A DNA stretch of 64,000 bases from Mesorhizobium opportunistum WSM2075 (GCF_000176035.2 NC_015675.1:6576001-6640000); one strand, 5' to 3'; positions 49,521 to 59,781 are shown, counted from the stretch's first letter. Made by a program: numbers and translations. Notes: generated from the sequence alone by a model not told the origin.

Positions 49521-51566
49521 ATGTTGTGTCTAGGAGTGAGTGGCGGATTGGACAAAGTCCATGAAAACCGATTCCAGTTTGCGAATACATTTTTGCACGA
49601 TGGTGCTGCGGTGCTCGTCCGAGACGGACACGTAATAGCGGCCGTTGAAGAGGAGCGCCTCAACCGGATCAAGCACTCCAACAAGCTCGCGAGTGGTGCG
49701 ATTCAATACTGCCTCTCAGCCGCTGGAGTTCAGCTCAAAGACATCGATCGTGTAGCGTTTTACGCTACCGAAGCCTATTGTAACGCCGCCCTGGAGAAGA
49801 TGCTTATTTCCCAGCCGGACGCCTCCATCCCTGTGGACGCTAAATTGATGGTACAGAAGCTGTTCGCGCAGGAGTTCGGCACCGAACTGGAGGCTTCGCG
49901 TATCTCATTCGTAAGTCATCATCAGGCGCACGCGGTAAGTGCTTTTGCAATGTCGGGCTTCGAACAAAGCCTGATTTTCGCGATTGATGGCTCTGGTGAT
50001 TTCTTGTCGGGCCTCTTGGCGGTCGGGTCTGGCACAGAAATCCGGCAGCTCGAGAGTTTCCCAGAGAATAACTCTCTAGGCCTGTTCTATATAGAAACTA
50101 TTCGTCATCTGGGCTACGGCATGTTCGACGAATATAAGGTAATGGGGCTTTCCCCATACGGCGATGCAGTTCCCTATCGCGAGCTCTTCGAGCAGTTCTA
50201 TGAACTCTTGCCCAACGGTGGCTACCGCGTCCATCTGGACCGCATCGGCCCGACACTGCTCCGCAACATCAGTGTCAGGCGAAAGGGAATGCCATTCACA
50301 CAGCAACATCGTGATGTGAGTGCCTCATTGCAGGAAGCGCTGGAGCGGATCGTGTTCCACATTCTCCGCCATCATCGTGAGGCGACCGGGATGAAGCGGC
50401 TGTGCCTCGCTGGAGGCGTAGCCCACAACTGCTCGATGAATGGCAAACTGCTGTATTCAGGGCTTTTCGAAGATATTTTTGTTCAACCCGCAGCGCATGA
50501 TGCTGGGTGCGCATTGGGCGCCGCACTCATGGCATCTGCTGAGCTGGGGCACCCTGCGCCTCGCAAGCGGTTGCGGGAGGTCTATTGGGGGCCTGATCTC
50601 GGAAGCGACCAGGCCGTCGAGCAGGAACTTATTGCATGGGCCGGGCACATCGAGGTCGAACGCACCGATGATGTGGCCAGCAGTGCAGCCGACTTGATGG
50701 CCAATGGCGCGGTGATCGGCTGGGTGCAGGGCCGTTCGGAGTTCGGTCCACGTGCGCTTGGCAACCGAAGCATTCTTGCAGATCCACGACCTGCCGCAAA
50801 CAAGGAGCGGATCAACGCAATGGTTAAGAAGCGCGAAGGGTATCGGCCCTTCGCGCCATCGGTGCTGGAGGAGGATGCGGCCGAATTTTTCGACCTGCCG
50901 GACACTGAATGCGAATTCCCTTTCATGAATTTCGTCGTTCGTGTGCGCGACTCTATGCGTGGCTTGCTCGGCGCCATCACACACGTCGACGGTACCGCGC
51001 GGCTGCAAACCGTATCGCGCAAAGCCAACCCGGCCTACTGGGACCTTATTAATGCTTTCAAGAAGCGGACGGGCATCCCAATTTTGCTGAACACATCCTT
51101 CAACAACAACGCCGAGCCGATCGTAGATTCAGTTGCAGACTCGATTGCGACCTTTTTAACGACAGAATTGGACGGACTTGTGGTCGGGCCGTTCCTCGTC
51201 AAGAAACGGGCTACCGCGCTGGAGGACTGGACTGCGCTCGCGGTTTCATTGCCTCCTCAGTTTAGTCTGCATCAAGTACGTGCTTATACAACGCAAGATC
51301 GCCAGGAGACGGTCTGCGAGATTCGCGCAGTCCACTCCCCTCGCGACGGTGTGCGCATTTCAAGTGAAGTGTACGCTCTGCTCATTCAGATCGAGGGCGA
51401 AGCCGTGCTGGGGGATCTCCTCAATCCAATCACGCTAGATGAAGCTAAGCGTCAAGCTCTCACAAAGGAGCTTCGTCAGTTGTGGGAGCAGCGCTGCATT
51501 CGGCTGCACCCCTCACAAGCTGTTCGCGTCCGTCAAGGCCCCGATCGTTTGCTGGAGCAGGCATAA
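49521..51566 (+). CDS. nolO: NolO-type Nod-factor carbamoyltransferase
   Basis: The NodU/NolO/HypF-related family transfers carbamoyl groups. The product of 681 residues is the size of NolO and about 120 longer than NodU, and it starts MLCLGVSGGLDKVHEN as NolO proteins do. Motifs include FVSHHQAHAVSAF, LAGGVAHNCSMNG and GRSEFGPRALGNRSILADPR. NolO adds a carbamoyl group to the non-reducing-end sugar. The ATG at 49521 has GGAG six bases upstream; an ATG four codons earlier is possible. The final 110 residues are the NolO-specific extension. Confidence 0.9.
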   Translation: MLCLGVSGGLDKVHENRFQFANTFLHDGAAVLVRDGHVIAAVEEERLNRIKHSNKLASGAIQYCLSAAGVQLKDIDRVAFYATEAYCNAALEKMLISQPDASIPVDAKLMVQKLFAQEFGTELEASRISFVSHHQAHAVSAFAMSGFEQSLIFAIDGSGDFLSGLLAVGSGTEIRQLESFPENNSLGLFYIETIRHLGYGMFDEYKVMGLSPYGDAVPYRELFEQFYELLPNGGYRVHLDRIGPTLLRNISVRRKGMPFTQQHRDVSASLQEALERIVFHILRHHREATGMKRLCLAGGVAHNCSMNGKLLYSGLFEDIFVQPAAHDAGCALGAALMASAELGHPAPRKRLREVYWGPDLGSDQAVEQELIAWAGHIEVERTDDVASSAADLMANGAVIGWVQGRSEFGPRALGNRSILADPRPAANKERINAMVKKREGYRPFAPSVLEEDAAEFFDLPDTECEFPFMNFVVRVRDSMRGLLGAITHVDGTARLQTVSRKANPAYWDLINAFKKRTGIPILLNTSFNNNAEPIVDSVADSIATFLTTELDGLVVGPFLVKKRATALEDWTALAVSLPPQFSLHQVRAYTTQDRQETVCEIRAVHSPRDGVRISSEVYALLIQIEGEAVLGDLLNPITLDEAKRQALTKELRQLWEQRCIRLHPSQAVRVRQGPDRLLEQA

Positions 51567-52580
51567 CAGGCCCACCAAAATGGCTCTTTTGGCTCCATGC
51601 CTTGGTCTGAACAGGAGCGGTGCGTTGTCCAGAATCGGACTGCTCACCAATGGGTGAGGCGACACCAAAGCCGGTTGGGGGTCAGTTTTTAGTGCCCTTT
51701 AACAGCAATGCTTGCTGATGCCTTGTGAAGGCGCCCGTGGTCGCCTGGTTGCCGGAGAGGCAACCAGGCGCGCGTCCTTCAGCATTCCCAAGCCCGACCG
51801 TCGACATCAACGCCAATCGGCCTTGAGAACGCGCCATCGATCGAACGCGAAAAGCAGGCTGGCCGGCCTTCAGGAGAAGGCCAGGGTAGCAAACTCGCAC
51901 AAGAGGTGAAGCGGACGACTAAAGGCTCAGTGAATTCATGTGCGTACCATGCCACTAAGTGAACTCGCAAGATTTCCTCGGTCAGTACCGGGACCACGTT
52001 CCGACCAAACCAGATGACCGCCGCGGTACTCACGGAAGAAGGATTGGCCCCAGCGGTGGCCGCGGCGAGGAGTAGCTCCGGTCGGCCTCCGTACCACGCT
52101 CTGCCGCTGCCGGACGAAGCTCGATGCGAGTTCGACTCGGCTCGTGCCCTCCACTCTCCATGCGCGCCATTCTGCGCAGCTGTCCGCTCTTCGCCGCCAA
52201 CTCAAGTCGGTTCACGTTTTGATAAGCCGGGCTAGCGTCGCTAGCCGGCCTTTCGGATGTAAGCCGTCCTGCACTGCCAGCGCAGATTGGATCGGCGCAC
52301 TTGAGCAGCTCCTTTCAGTCCGGATGCCACCCGTCGCTGCGCCGTCGAAAACCAGGAAGATAGCTTTTGCATGCTGCGAGGAAGCACCACCTCCTCGGTT
52401 CGAGATGAAATAGCCTGCTTGCTTTTAGGTGCTCGTAGGCTGTTTTAGGATGTGCGTCGCCAGCAGGGCTTGCTCAAGCGATCGGATGCATATAGCTCGG
52501 CTACAGAAGAGCCGGCCAGACCTTCATTCCGTCGTCTGCCGCGACTTCCTGTACAATTCGTCTTCAACAAGGAACGACCT
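51567..52580. other. Spacer between nolO and syrB-like gene
   Basis: About 1 kb without a supported gene. It contains the 12-bp perfect hairpin at 51742. Short Arg/Ser-rich frames without start signals fill the rest. Confidence 0.5.
51742..51770 (+). terminator. Strong hairpin after nolO
   Basis: CGCCTGGTTGCC and its exact complement GGCAACCAGGCG flank a GGAGA loop. The 12-bp perfect stem lies 176 bases after nolO. There is no T-run after it, so it may be a processing or Rho-linked signal rather than a classic intrinsic terminator. Confidence 0.5.
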
Positions 52581-53267
52581 ATGAGGCGGCAGCCCCGAGC
52601 ATTCACGGTGGAGATCAGACAGAAGCGCAGTTCTCAAAAACGGAGTCTTTCAATCTGGAGCGATGTCGATCTCACCGCAGCAATGGCCGAGACAAGAAGG
52701 GAACTCGAGAAGATGGAGTTGCCAAATGGTCGCCCTGTTGACTCGAGTGTAGTATCGCTCAATGCTGAACACATGCACAAACCGCGAGCGGAGCATCTCA
52801 TGACGAATTCCCTGGACGCAGGATCAGGAACAACTGCAACGCAACCGGCAGCCAAAGTGGAGACGCCTCTGAAGAAGAAAGCACAACGGTCGCCGAGAGC
52901 TAAGGTTGAGCCCAGGCCGCCTGCTCGGAAGAACGCGCCCAATGCGGCGTCGCAGGCGCAGCAAATACCAGCGGCGGCCGTGCGGACCGGACGCAAGATC
53001 TACTCTGAAAACGAGCGCGCTCAGATGCTTGCCCTTATACAGAAGTCTATCAGTGGCGGCGCCACCCATAAGAGCGCGGTCAAGCAGGCCGGCATCTCGG
53101 AACAGACCTACTATCAATGGAAGAGAGCTGCGCTGCCTGCATCGGTTGGTGATGATCTGAAGGACCTCGTCGCGCTTGAGGAAGAAAACAAGCGACTGAA
53201 GAGCCTGCTCGCGGAACGGCTGCGCAAGGAGAACGCGGAACTGAAGAGGAAGCTGGAGCTTGAATAA
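52581..53267 (+). CDS. syrB: SyrB-like regulator
   Basis: SyrB of Sinorhizobium meliloti represses syrM, a symbiotic regulator. The 228-residue product has a basic N-terminal segment, a long Ala/Pro/Lys-rich low-complexity middle (residues about 85-135), and then the SyrB core: YSENERAQMLALIQ, then AGISEQTYYQWKRA, a transposase-like helix-turn-helix. The C-terminus is a coiled coil (LEEENKRLKSLLAERLRKENAELKRKL). The DNA-binding part resembles IS3 OrfA proteins, but no orfB is present. ATG at 52581 with AAGGAA upstream. A syrM target is not seen in the window. Confidence 0.75.
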   Translation: MRRQPRAFTVEIRQKRSSQKRSLSIWSDVDLTAAMAETRRELEKMELPNGRPVDSSVVSLNAEHMHKPRAEHLMTNSLDAGSGTTATQPAAKVETPLKKKAQRSPRAKVEPRPPARKNAPNAASQAQQIPAAAVRTGRKIYSENERAQMLALIQKSISGGATHKSAVKQAGISEQTYYQWKRAALPASVGDDLKDLVALEEENKRLKSLLAERLRKENAELKRKLELE

Positions 53268-53503
53268 CGCTGCGGTTGGGGTGGGCCACTCGCCCTTGGT
53301 CCGCCATCAGTTGCTCTTCGTCCGAAAACCGATAGCTCGCCGCCCTCCGCATCAGATCCGATCTTCGCCTTGCCGCCCATCGAACTGCCGCGGCCGCCCA
53401 AGGCGGTCCAATGGCCAGTTTTGACAATGGTGATGCGGCAAGCGCCTGCATCAGCGAGATACAGCGATCTCAAATGACTTCTCGGCTCAATCGCCTGCGC
53501 GAA

Positions 53504-54346
53504 TTAGACTGGCACTCGCCTGAGAAGCCCGCGTCGGATGAGATCGATGCTGGAGGCAAATGCGCCTGCAAAGTCATTTAACGCATGGACCTCCTCCACA
53601 AGCTCAAAGGAGAAGGGGCCCGAATAGCCGCCATCGAGTAGCGTCCGGATTTGGCTGCAATTGTCCGAGCCGCCCAGGATGCGATCCGGGCGAATCCAGA
53701 AGGTTGGATCGTTTATGCTCGAAATGTGCACGAGACCGGTCAAGTCGCAGAAGAAGGACGTCTCGCGGGCAAGCGTGTGGTGGAATGTATCGTGGACAAG
53801 CCGGAAGGCGGACTGGCCATCAACCGAGGCAATGGCGATAGCCGCTTCTTTCTTCGACCGAAGTGAGGAGGTCTGGAACCCAAGCGGCTCGATAAGCCCA
53901 ACAAGACCTCGCGACTGAAGTATTGGCTTTAGCGCCTTCAAGGCGACGCGGAGATTGCCTTGGCGCTCGGCATTGGCGGACCGCGAACCGTCGTTCACCG
54001 GCACCAGCATGAGCGCCTGGGCGCCGCAGGCGGCCGCATAATCGGCGAGCTTGCTGGCCTCGGCTTTGCGGGCGTGAGTCCACTCGTCGAATCGCTGCAA
54101 GGCGTTGACTGAGATAATCGTGACTCCCGCTTCGGCAGCGGCAGCCCGGACATCCGCCGACGGCTTGCCGCGCGCAACAGCCTTACTGCAAGGATCAGTC
54201 CTGACTTGCACGTCGGTTAGACCGAGATCGCGGGCGAGTGCGAGGAACGTCATGACGTCAAGCCCAGGTGTCGCCATATGGTCGAGTGCAAACCGAAGCG
54301 GCGCCACGCGCACGGATTGGCGTTCTTTCATCAAGGCGGCCGCCAT
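53504..54346 (-). CDS. IolI-like sugar-phosphate isomerase/epimerase, copy 2
   Basis: This TIM-barrel protein of about 280 residues is closely related to the one at 36513-37352. Both share FDEWT or FDDWT, KLADYAAACGA, LKPILQSRGL-GLIEPLGF, HDTFHHTLA and GPFSFELVEEV. Metal ligands are conserved in the same places. Start choice is uncertain: ATGs at 54331, 54346 and 54436 are possible and none has a strong ribosome site. It has no LacI-type partner here. The two copies lie in opposite orientation about 17 kb apart, flanking the nod region. Confidence 0.78.
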   Translation of the reverse strand: MAAALMKERQSVRVAPLRFALDHMATPGLDVMTFLALARDLGLTDVQVRTDPCSKAVARGKPSADVRAAAAEAGVTIISVNALQRFDEWTHARKAEASKLADYAAACGAQALMLVPVNDGSRSANAERQGNLRVALKALKPILQSRGLVGLIEPLGFQTSSLRSKKEAAIAIASVDGQSAFRLVHDTFHHTLARETSFFCDLTGLVHISSINDPTFWIRPDRILGGSDNCSQIRTLLDGGYSGPFSFELVEEVHALNDFAGAFASSIDLIRRGLLRRVPV

Positions 54347-54479
54347 TCGCGGCTCACTGGCCGTTTGGCGATTTTCAAGGCCGAAATGTTCGGCATAGGG
54401 AGGCGAGCCGGTCGAAGTCACCCGCTCTTTATTCATAGGATTGTCTATCATTGTGAGCCGACTTTCACGCAACGGGTAC

Positions 54480-54892
54480 CACCGCGCCTCTTGAGACATT
54501 CATCTGCTAAGCGAAATGACCGAAGATGGATCCAGCCTACCCAGCCGCTTCTGCAGAGTGAGTACCAGGCCGCAAGGATGCTGAACCGCTCCGGAGCCAA
54601 ACTGATGTGGCCGGCTGCTCCGCCGTAGCGAGGTGGACTGCCAGTGCAATCATAGCGCCTCCCCGACCTCTCCCTCAGGCGCTGATTCAATCCAGGACGC
54701 GCTGCTGTGCGGCCTTCAATGCCGCTGGGCACAAAGCCAACATGTCGGCGAGAGTATTGAACGCAATTGGGGCGACCGCCGGCGAGACTGCGGGCGACAA
54801 CATAGAGTCGCCGAGCACCAGGCGTTATGGCGAGCACAAAAGCCGCGGCAAGGCGTAGGGCGAGTTGCGTCAGATTTGTCATGGGGTCGATA
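54480..54892 (-). pseudogene. Probable remnant of a LysE-family exporter
   Basis: On the minus strand from an ATG at 54892 the frame reads as the first helix of LysE-family amino-acid exporters, with LAAAFVLAITPG and VVARSLAGG. After about 38 residues it loses all resemblance, and a stretch near 54530-54580 reading LAAWYSLCRSGWVGW may be a later part. The gene is broken. Confidence 0.45.
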
Positions 54893-54910
54893 CCAACGAA
54901 GTTTATGTTG

Positions 54911-55531
54911 CTAAGGGATGAAGGAGGCGACCTCACGGTCAGATGCCCGCTCGCTCGCTGCGAGGCCCGCAGCCACTCCGGCACGGTCGGCCGCGTTCCG
55001 ATTCTGGCTCATCTTGCGCTTGCCCTCGATCCTCGTGATCGACATGCGCAGACCCACAATTCCGCGGAGTTGGGCCTGCACGAAATCCGACGGCGCATCC
55101 GACACCGCCCAGGGCGAGACGCGCTCACCCTCGTGGTGGTCGGTCAGGCGATTCACGGCCTCCAGCAGCCTCCCGGTGTCCTCGAAGAACTCGACCGGGC
55201 CATAAGCGTGGACGGTGACGTAATTCCAGGTAGGCACAACCTTCCCGGTTTCCTGTTTGGTCGCGTACCACGCCGGGGTCACGTAAGCCTCCGGCCCCAT
55301 GAAGATGGCCAGACCGTCGCCCAGCGGGGGAACACGGCACTGTGGATTGGCCTTGGCGAGGTGGCCGTAGATCACGCCGTGCTCGCCCTCGCTTTCATCA
55401 AGCAAGAGGGGCAGCGGCGAGGCGAAGAGTCCTTCGGCCGTCGCGGTGACGAAGTTCGCCAGAGGAGATGCGCGGACGCTCGCCCGCAGGAAATCCATAT
55501 CATCATCGCGGAAGGCGGGAGGGGTGTACAT
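54911..55531 (-). CDS. PaiB-family FMN-binding protein
   Basis: This 206-residue protein belongs to the PaiB/FMN-binding negative transcriptional regulator family (split-barrel flavoprotein fold). It starts MYTPPAFRDDD and has SPLPLLLDESEGEHGVIYGHLAKANPQ, then FMGPEAYVTPAWYATK, VVPTWNYVTVHAYG and the C-terminal IVGLRMSITRIEGKRKMSQN, all family landmarks. In Bacillus PaiB affects protease and sporulation genes; its role here is unknown. It lies near a MocR regulator and decayed amino-acid genes. Confidence 0.88.
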   Translation of the reverse strand: MYTPPAFRDDDMDFLRASVRASPLANFVTATAEGLFASPLPLLLDESEGEHGVIYGHLAKANPQCRVPPLGDGLAIFMGPEAYVTPAWYATKQETGKVVPTWNYVTVHAYGPVEFFEDTGRLLEAVNRLTDHHEGERVSPWAVSDAPSDFVQAQLRGIVGLRMSITRIEGKRKMSQNRNAADRAGVAAGLAASERASDREVASFIP

Positions 55532-55999
55532 CGGGGAACTCCGTGTGTGCGCTGCAGGTCGGGATACCGGCAATCTGACCCTCAGGAAACAGCCAGTTAA
55601 TTACAATTGAAGTCGTCCAGTTGGTGAAGTGACTTGGCGAGCCCAGATCATCGGGCCAACTATCTTAGTGGCCCAACAGTCGTAGAGGGCCGTGTGTCCA
55701 GCTTGCCCAGCAGGACCTGGGTGACGCCGAGCTGGCGCCGTCCTCCAGGGTTGGCGAAATCATGACACAGCATGTGCCGCCGAGCCGCTGGCGGCGTCGG
55801 CGGCAAGGTCGCGACCCGCAGATATGGCTGCGTACCGATCCGCTCGGGAAGTTAGCCTTCGAAGGAGGCGGAGAGCTCCCCCGACGGGTGAGCATGTGCC
55901 TCTCGATCGACATCTCTGATAGGCTTCCGTGCCGCCGGCCTGCCTATCAGGCGGCGCATGCAGGCCAGCTCAGCCTCGATGACAGGGACGGCACGTTCC
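55532..55999. other. Gap upstream of paiB-like gene
   Basis: About 470 bases. A plus-strand frame over 55762-56040 is open but Arg-rich and unrecognised, and no start signal supports it. Confidence 0.4.
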
Positions 56000-56722
56000 T
56001 CAACCGACCCGCCTGGCGGAACTGGCGACCGAGGCTTTAGCGGTGGTGATTTCCTGTTCGTAGACCTTACACCCTGGTGCAAGCTCTCTCAGACCGCTCA
56101 CGAGCATCTTAGCTGCGTCCTCGAGCGCTCCTTCCGGCATCGCTGCTAAGCTTTCCAAAATAAACCACATGCGGCCGCCCACCGTCTCCAACCGGGTGCG
56201 CGTGCCCTGCCGCCAGTTCCAGCGGCGACATGTAGCTGCCAGATCGTCGCGCCAGATGACCTCCCCCTTGGAAGGCTTTTCGACGACCGCTTCCCCATTC
56301 AAAACAGTGTGGAAGCACTCCGTTCCTTCCGCAATTGTCAGCCGTGGTTTACCGACATATGCATCGAAATTTTCGCCGCCGACGGGTATTGCGAAACGCA
56401 GGCTCACTGCATTGTAGAGGTCAACGACAGGATTTATCGATGGGATGCGGCCGTCCCTCTCCACCCGTTTTTTCAATGCGTGCGCCGAGCACGGCGTCCG
56501 GTTTGGTTTCGCTCCGAATCGGACGTATGCCTCCGCCCAATTGGCCAAGTGCGCTTCTCCCCATGCGGGTCCTCCCGCTCGGACGAAATCGCAAGCCTCT
56601 CCCAACACGTCTCGAGCCATGACGCCTCGCGCACTGTCCTGTGCATCAACAAGAATGCTGATAGCGCGAAAGTCAGGTGCGATCTCTGCTATTTCCTCGT
56701 CGATCAGCGGAAAATCCATCAA
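56000..56722 (-). CDS. B3/4-domain protein (PheT-like tRNA-editing fold)
   Basis: The 240-residue protein resembles stand-alone B3/B4-domain proteins related to the editing module of phenylalanyl-tRNA synthetase beta. The key region is SINPVVDLYNAVSLRFAIPVGGENFDAY, followed by a segment with WRDDLAATCRRWNWRQGTRTRLE. Such proteins are thought to hydrolyse mis-acylated tRNA or bind small molecules. The C-terminal 20 residues are basic and variable. It follows the MocR regulator on the same strand after 215 bases. Confidence 0.8.
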   Translation of the reverse strand: MMDFPLIDEEIAEIAPDFRAISILVDAQDSARGVMARDVLGEACDFVRAGGPAWGEAHLANWAEAYVRFGAKPNRTPCSAHALKKRVERDGRIPSINPVVDLYNAVSLRFAIPVGGENFDAYVGKPRLTIAEGTECFHTVLNGEAVVEKPSKGEVIWRDDLAATCRRWNWRQGTRTRLETVGGRMWFILESLAAMPEGALEDAAKMLVSGLRELAPGCKVYEQEITTAKASVASSARRVG

Positions 56723-56937
56723 CGCTTTCTCCTTTAAGCCGGCCGCACGGCGCCTTGCTTCCAGTGGATGTAAGAGTCTCGTCGAGAACTCTCTTCGCCA
56801 GGTCGCAGGGTCAGAGTACTGCCCGGGACCCGGAATGGCCGACAGGGCCAGTCACGGCAAGTCTTGCTGATCCAGTCTGCGATCGCTGCCGGCGTGACTC
56901 TGGGGTCACGAGCCAGGCCTGTGCACCGTCAGGCCGG

Positions 56938-58449
56938 TTATTGAGGATGTTGCCGAGTGCTCGCAAGGCTTTTTACCCGTTGGACAGCGCCAGTAAGGAG
57001 CCGAACGCCATTCTCGATCTGCCGAATGGTCAGGGCGGAATAGCCCATCACCAGTCCAATCCGGTCAGCACGGCCTTCATCTCGAATGTACAGTGATGAA
57101 ATCGGATGGATGCCCACCCCGACCCGCCGCGCCTCTTCAACCAGGATGTCCTCCAGCGACCGAGAAAGATCCTTGAACCAGACGACGACATGCAGCCCTG
57201 CATCAGCACCCTCGATGACAATACCGTCTGCGAACGCGCGTTGAAGGACGGCAAGCAGCGCCTCACGGCGCTCGCCGTTGAGACGGCGGACGCGTCGCAC
57301 ATGGCTTTCATAACCACCGCTCTCGATAAGTGAGGCCAGGGCCTCCTGTTCGGCAACCGGAGAATGCCTGTCGAGAAGCTGCTTGGCCGTCGCAAAGACA
57401 TCTTGCAACTCGGCCGGAACCACCAGGTAGCCGATGCGCAGCATCGGCGACAGTGTCTTGGAGATCGTCCCAACATAGATGACGGAACTGCGGTCTTCCA
57501 GCTTGTGCAACGGGGGCACCGGACGAATGTCGTACCGGTACTCGCCATCGTAATCGTCCTCGATGATATAGGCGTCGTTGCGCCGAGCCCATTCGAGGAG
57601 TTGATAGCGCCGCGAAATCGACAAGACGCCGCCGAGCGGGAACTGGTGCGACGGGGTGACATAGGCCAGCCGCGCCGGAATTTCCTGCAGCAGCTCCGTC
57701 TTTATGCCCTCGCTATCGACGGCGACGGCCACTGGAGTGGCTCCTGTGCTGGCAAAGACTAGGCGCGCCATTCTATAGCAGGGATCCTCGATCACGAAGC
57801 TGTCAGCAGGATCTAGCAGCAGACGCGCGCAAAGGTCCAGGCACTGTTGTGATCCACTCACGACGAGGATCTGCTCGACCCGGCAGCTAAGCGTTCGGGC
57901 GCGCCACAAATATCCCTGCAACGCCTGGCGCAAGCGATGCGAGCCGCGTGGATCGTGATAGGCCAGCCTTCCGGGACTTTGTGACATCGCCGCGTTCATC
58001 GCGCGCTTCCACGTCAGTGCAGGGAAATCAGATGGTGCGAGGTCGCCGTAGCGGAAATCGACCTTGAGACGGTTCGGGAGGTAGTCGGGCCGTGGCGGAC
58101 TGGCGCGCAGTCGCTCGCCGTAACTGGAAAGGTGAATCGGGCCAGTCCTTTTCGGCACCGCGCTAGTCGCTTTACTCCCGACTAGCGAAGCTGCAACGCG
58201 AGGTCTTGCGCCTTGGATGACCTCAATGAAACCCTCGGCGACCAGCTGGTCATATGCCACCGTCACCGTGGTTCGCGACACACCGAGTTCATTTGCGAGG
58301 CCCCGGGACGACGGCAGCTGGCTGCCCGTTTCATAGATGCCGCCCAGGATCTGCTCGCGAAGAGCTTCGCAGATCTGGCGCGCGCCCAGACCTTGAGGGC
58401 GAGCTGTCGAAGCGGCAGGAGAAGGCTGGACCATTTCTTTCATCGCCAA
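56938..58449 (-). CDS. MocR/PdxR-type GntR-aminotransferase regulator
   Basis: This 503-residue regulator has an N-terminal winged helix of the GntR family (residues about 20-95, with LPSSRGLANELGVSRTTVTVAYDQL). It is fused to an aminotransferase-like PLP domain. The PLP lysine is in GTISKTLSPMLRIGY and the usual EDDYDGEYRYD is present. It is divergent from a decayed Cys/Met-metabolism gene, which it may once have controlled. In rhizobia the family name comes from the rhizopine regulator MocR; PdxR-type vitamin B6 control is the other common role. Confidence 0.9.
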   Translation of the reverse strand: MAMKEMVQPSPAASTARPQGLGARQICEALREQILGGIYETGSQLPSSRGLANELGVSRTTVTVAYDQLVAEGFIEVIQGARPRVAASLVGSKATSAVPKRTGPIHLSSYGERLRASPPRPDYLPNRLKVDFRYGDLAPSDFPALTWKRAMNAAMSQSPGRLAYHDPRGSHRLRQALQGYLWRARTLSCRVEQILVVSGSQQCLDLCARLLLDPADSFVIEDPCYRMARLVFASTGATPVAVAVDSEGIKTELLQEIPARLAYVTPSHQFPLGGVLSISRRYQLLEWARRNDAYIIEDDYDGEYRYDIRPVPPLHKLEDRSSVIYVGTISKTLSPMLRIGYLVVPAELQDVFATAKQLLDRHSPVAEQEALASLIESGGYESHVRRVRRLNGERREALLAVLQRAFADGIVIEGADAGLHVVVWFKDLSRSLEDILVEEARRVGVGIHPISSLYIRDEGRADRIGLVMGYSALTIRQIENGVRLLTGAVQRVKSLASTRQHPQ

Positions 58450-58511
58450 CTGAACGTTCCATCTGAGTTAGTGTGACGGCATTGTTCCCGAAATCAAGAG
58501 GGCTAAAGCCG

Positions 58512-59653
58512 ATGGCCAGCGCCGAAGATTCGCTTGAAAACGAGGCAATATCAATGCCGTTCCGGAACGAGGTCGACCTCGCATTTGCCACCCGGGCCAT
58601 ACATCACGGCTACGATCCGGCCGGCTTTTCCAATTCCGTTCAGACGACTGTGTTTCTTACATTGACCTACGGATTTGAAAGCGTGGCAGCAAACGAAGCC
58701 GCCGCAGCAGCGGAAGACTCTACGCACGCGAATACAACCCGACGACTGAGGTCCTCGAAAAGCGGCTCGCCAATCTCGACGGAGCCGAAGCTGGGCTGGT
58801 ACTCGCCTCGGGGATGGCGGCCTTCGGCACGCTGATCCTTTCGCCGCTTTCGCAAGGTGACGAACTCATCGTCCACAACACCGTTTATGCCAATACACTC
58901 GCCATGGTCGAACAGGGCCTGCCGCATTTTGACTAAGGTCGTTGCCCTCGACCTGTCAAATCCCAGTAATTCGATGGGGCCATCACCCGAAAGACTCGGC
59001 TCGTTTTCTTCGAGACGCCGATCAACCCGCTGAGCCGTATCCTCGACATCGCTGCCATTGCCGAACACGCCCATTCTCGCCGGGTGAAGGTCGCGGTCGA
59101 CAGCACCTTCGCCTCGCCCGCCCTCCAGCGTCCACTGGAACTCGGAGCTGACATCGTGATCCATTCCCTGACCAAGTACATCAACGGACATGGCGATGCG
59201 CTTGGCGGTTTCATACTCGGCGATGCGAAGACATTGCACCTGTTGCGCGAAACTGGCCTGCGCTATCTCACCGGGGCAGCGCTCTCGCCCATGTCCGCAT
59301 TCCTGATCTTGCGCGGGCTGAAGACACTCACGCTGCGTATGGAGCGTCACAGTGCCTTTGGGCTCGCGGTCGCCCAGGCGCTCGAGGCGCACCTGGCTGT
59401 GGCTTGGGTTAGCTATCCGTTTCTCCGCTCTCATCCCGAGCATAAGATCGCGCGCAGACAGATGTCGAACGGCTCAGGCATGTTGGCTCTCGGCCTCCAA
59501 ACGGGGTTCGAGGGCGCGCGCCGTATGATGGACGGTCTCACGTTGATCACCAGGTCAGTCAGCCTTGGCGATGCTGACAGTCTCATTTGTCATCCGGCAA
59601 GCCTAACCCGCTCGCGCAAGTCAATCCATCTGCAAGGACGCGCCTTTGCCTGA
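58512..59653 (+). pseudogene. Broken Cys/Met-metabolism PLP enzyme (cystathionine lyase/methionine gamma-lyase type)
   Basis: The parts of one PLP enzyme are spread over several frames. The first frame starts at the ATG at 58512 and covers FATRAIHHGYDP. After a shift near 58705 another frame reads YAREYNPTTEVLEKRLANLDGAE and ASGMAAFGTL until a stop at about 58936. A third stretch from about 58990 contains FFETPINPLSRILDI. The longest frame (59084-59653) holds the PLP lysine in HSLTKYINGHGDALGG and the C-terminal region. At least two frameshifts are present, so it is inactive as a whole. Confidence 0.85.
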
Positions 59654-59781
59654 AGCAGTCGGCGACGACCTCATGTGCCTGTCGGTAGGCTTGAAGACGC
59701 CGCCGATTTGATCACCGATCTCAACGCTGGAGGGGGTCTGATGCCCAACGCTTCACGCAATCTAACAGCGGGAGCTTCAGC

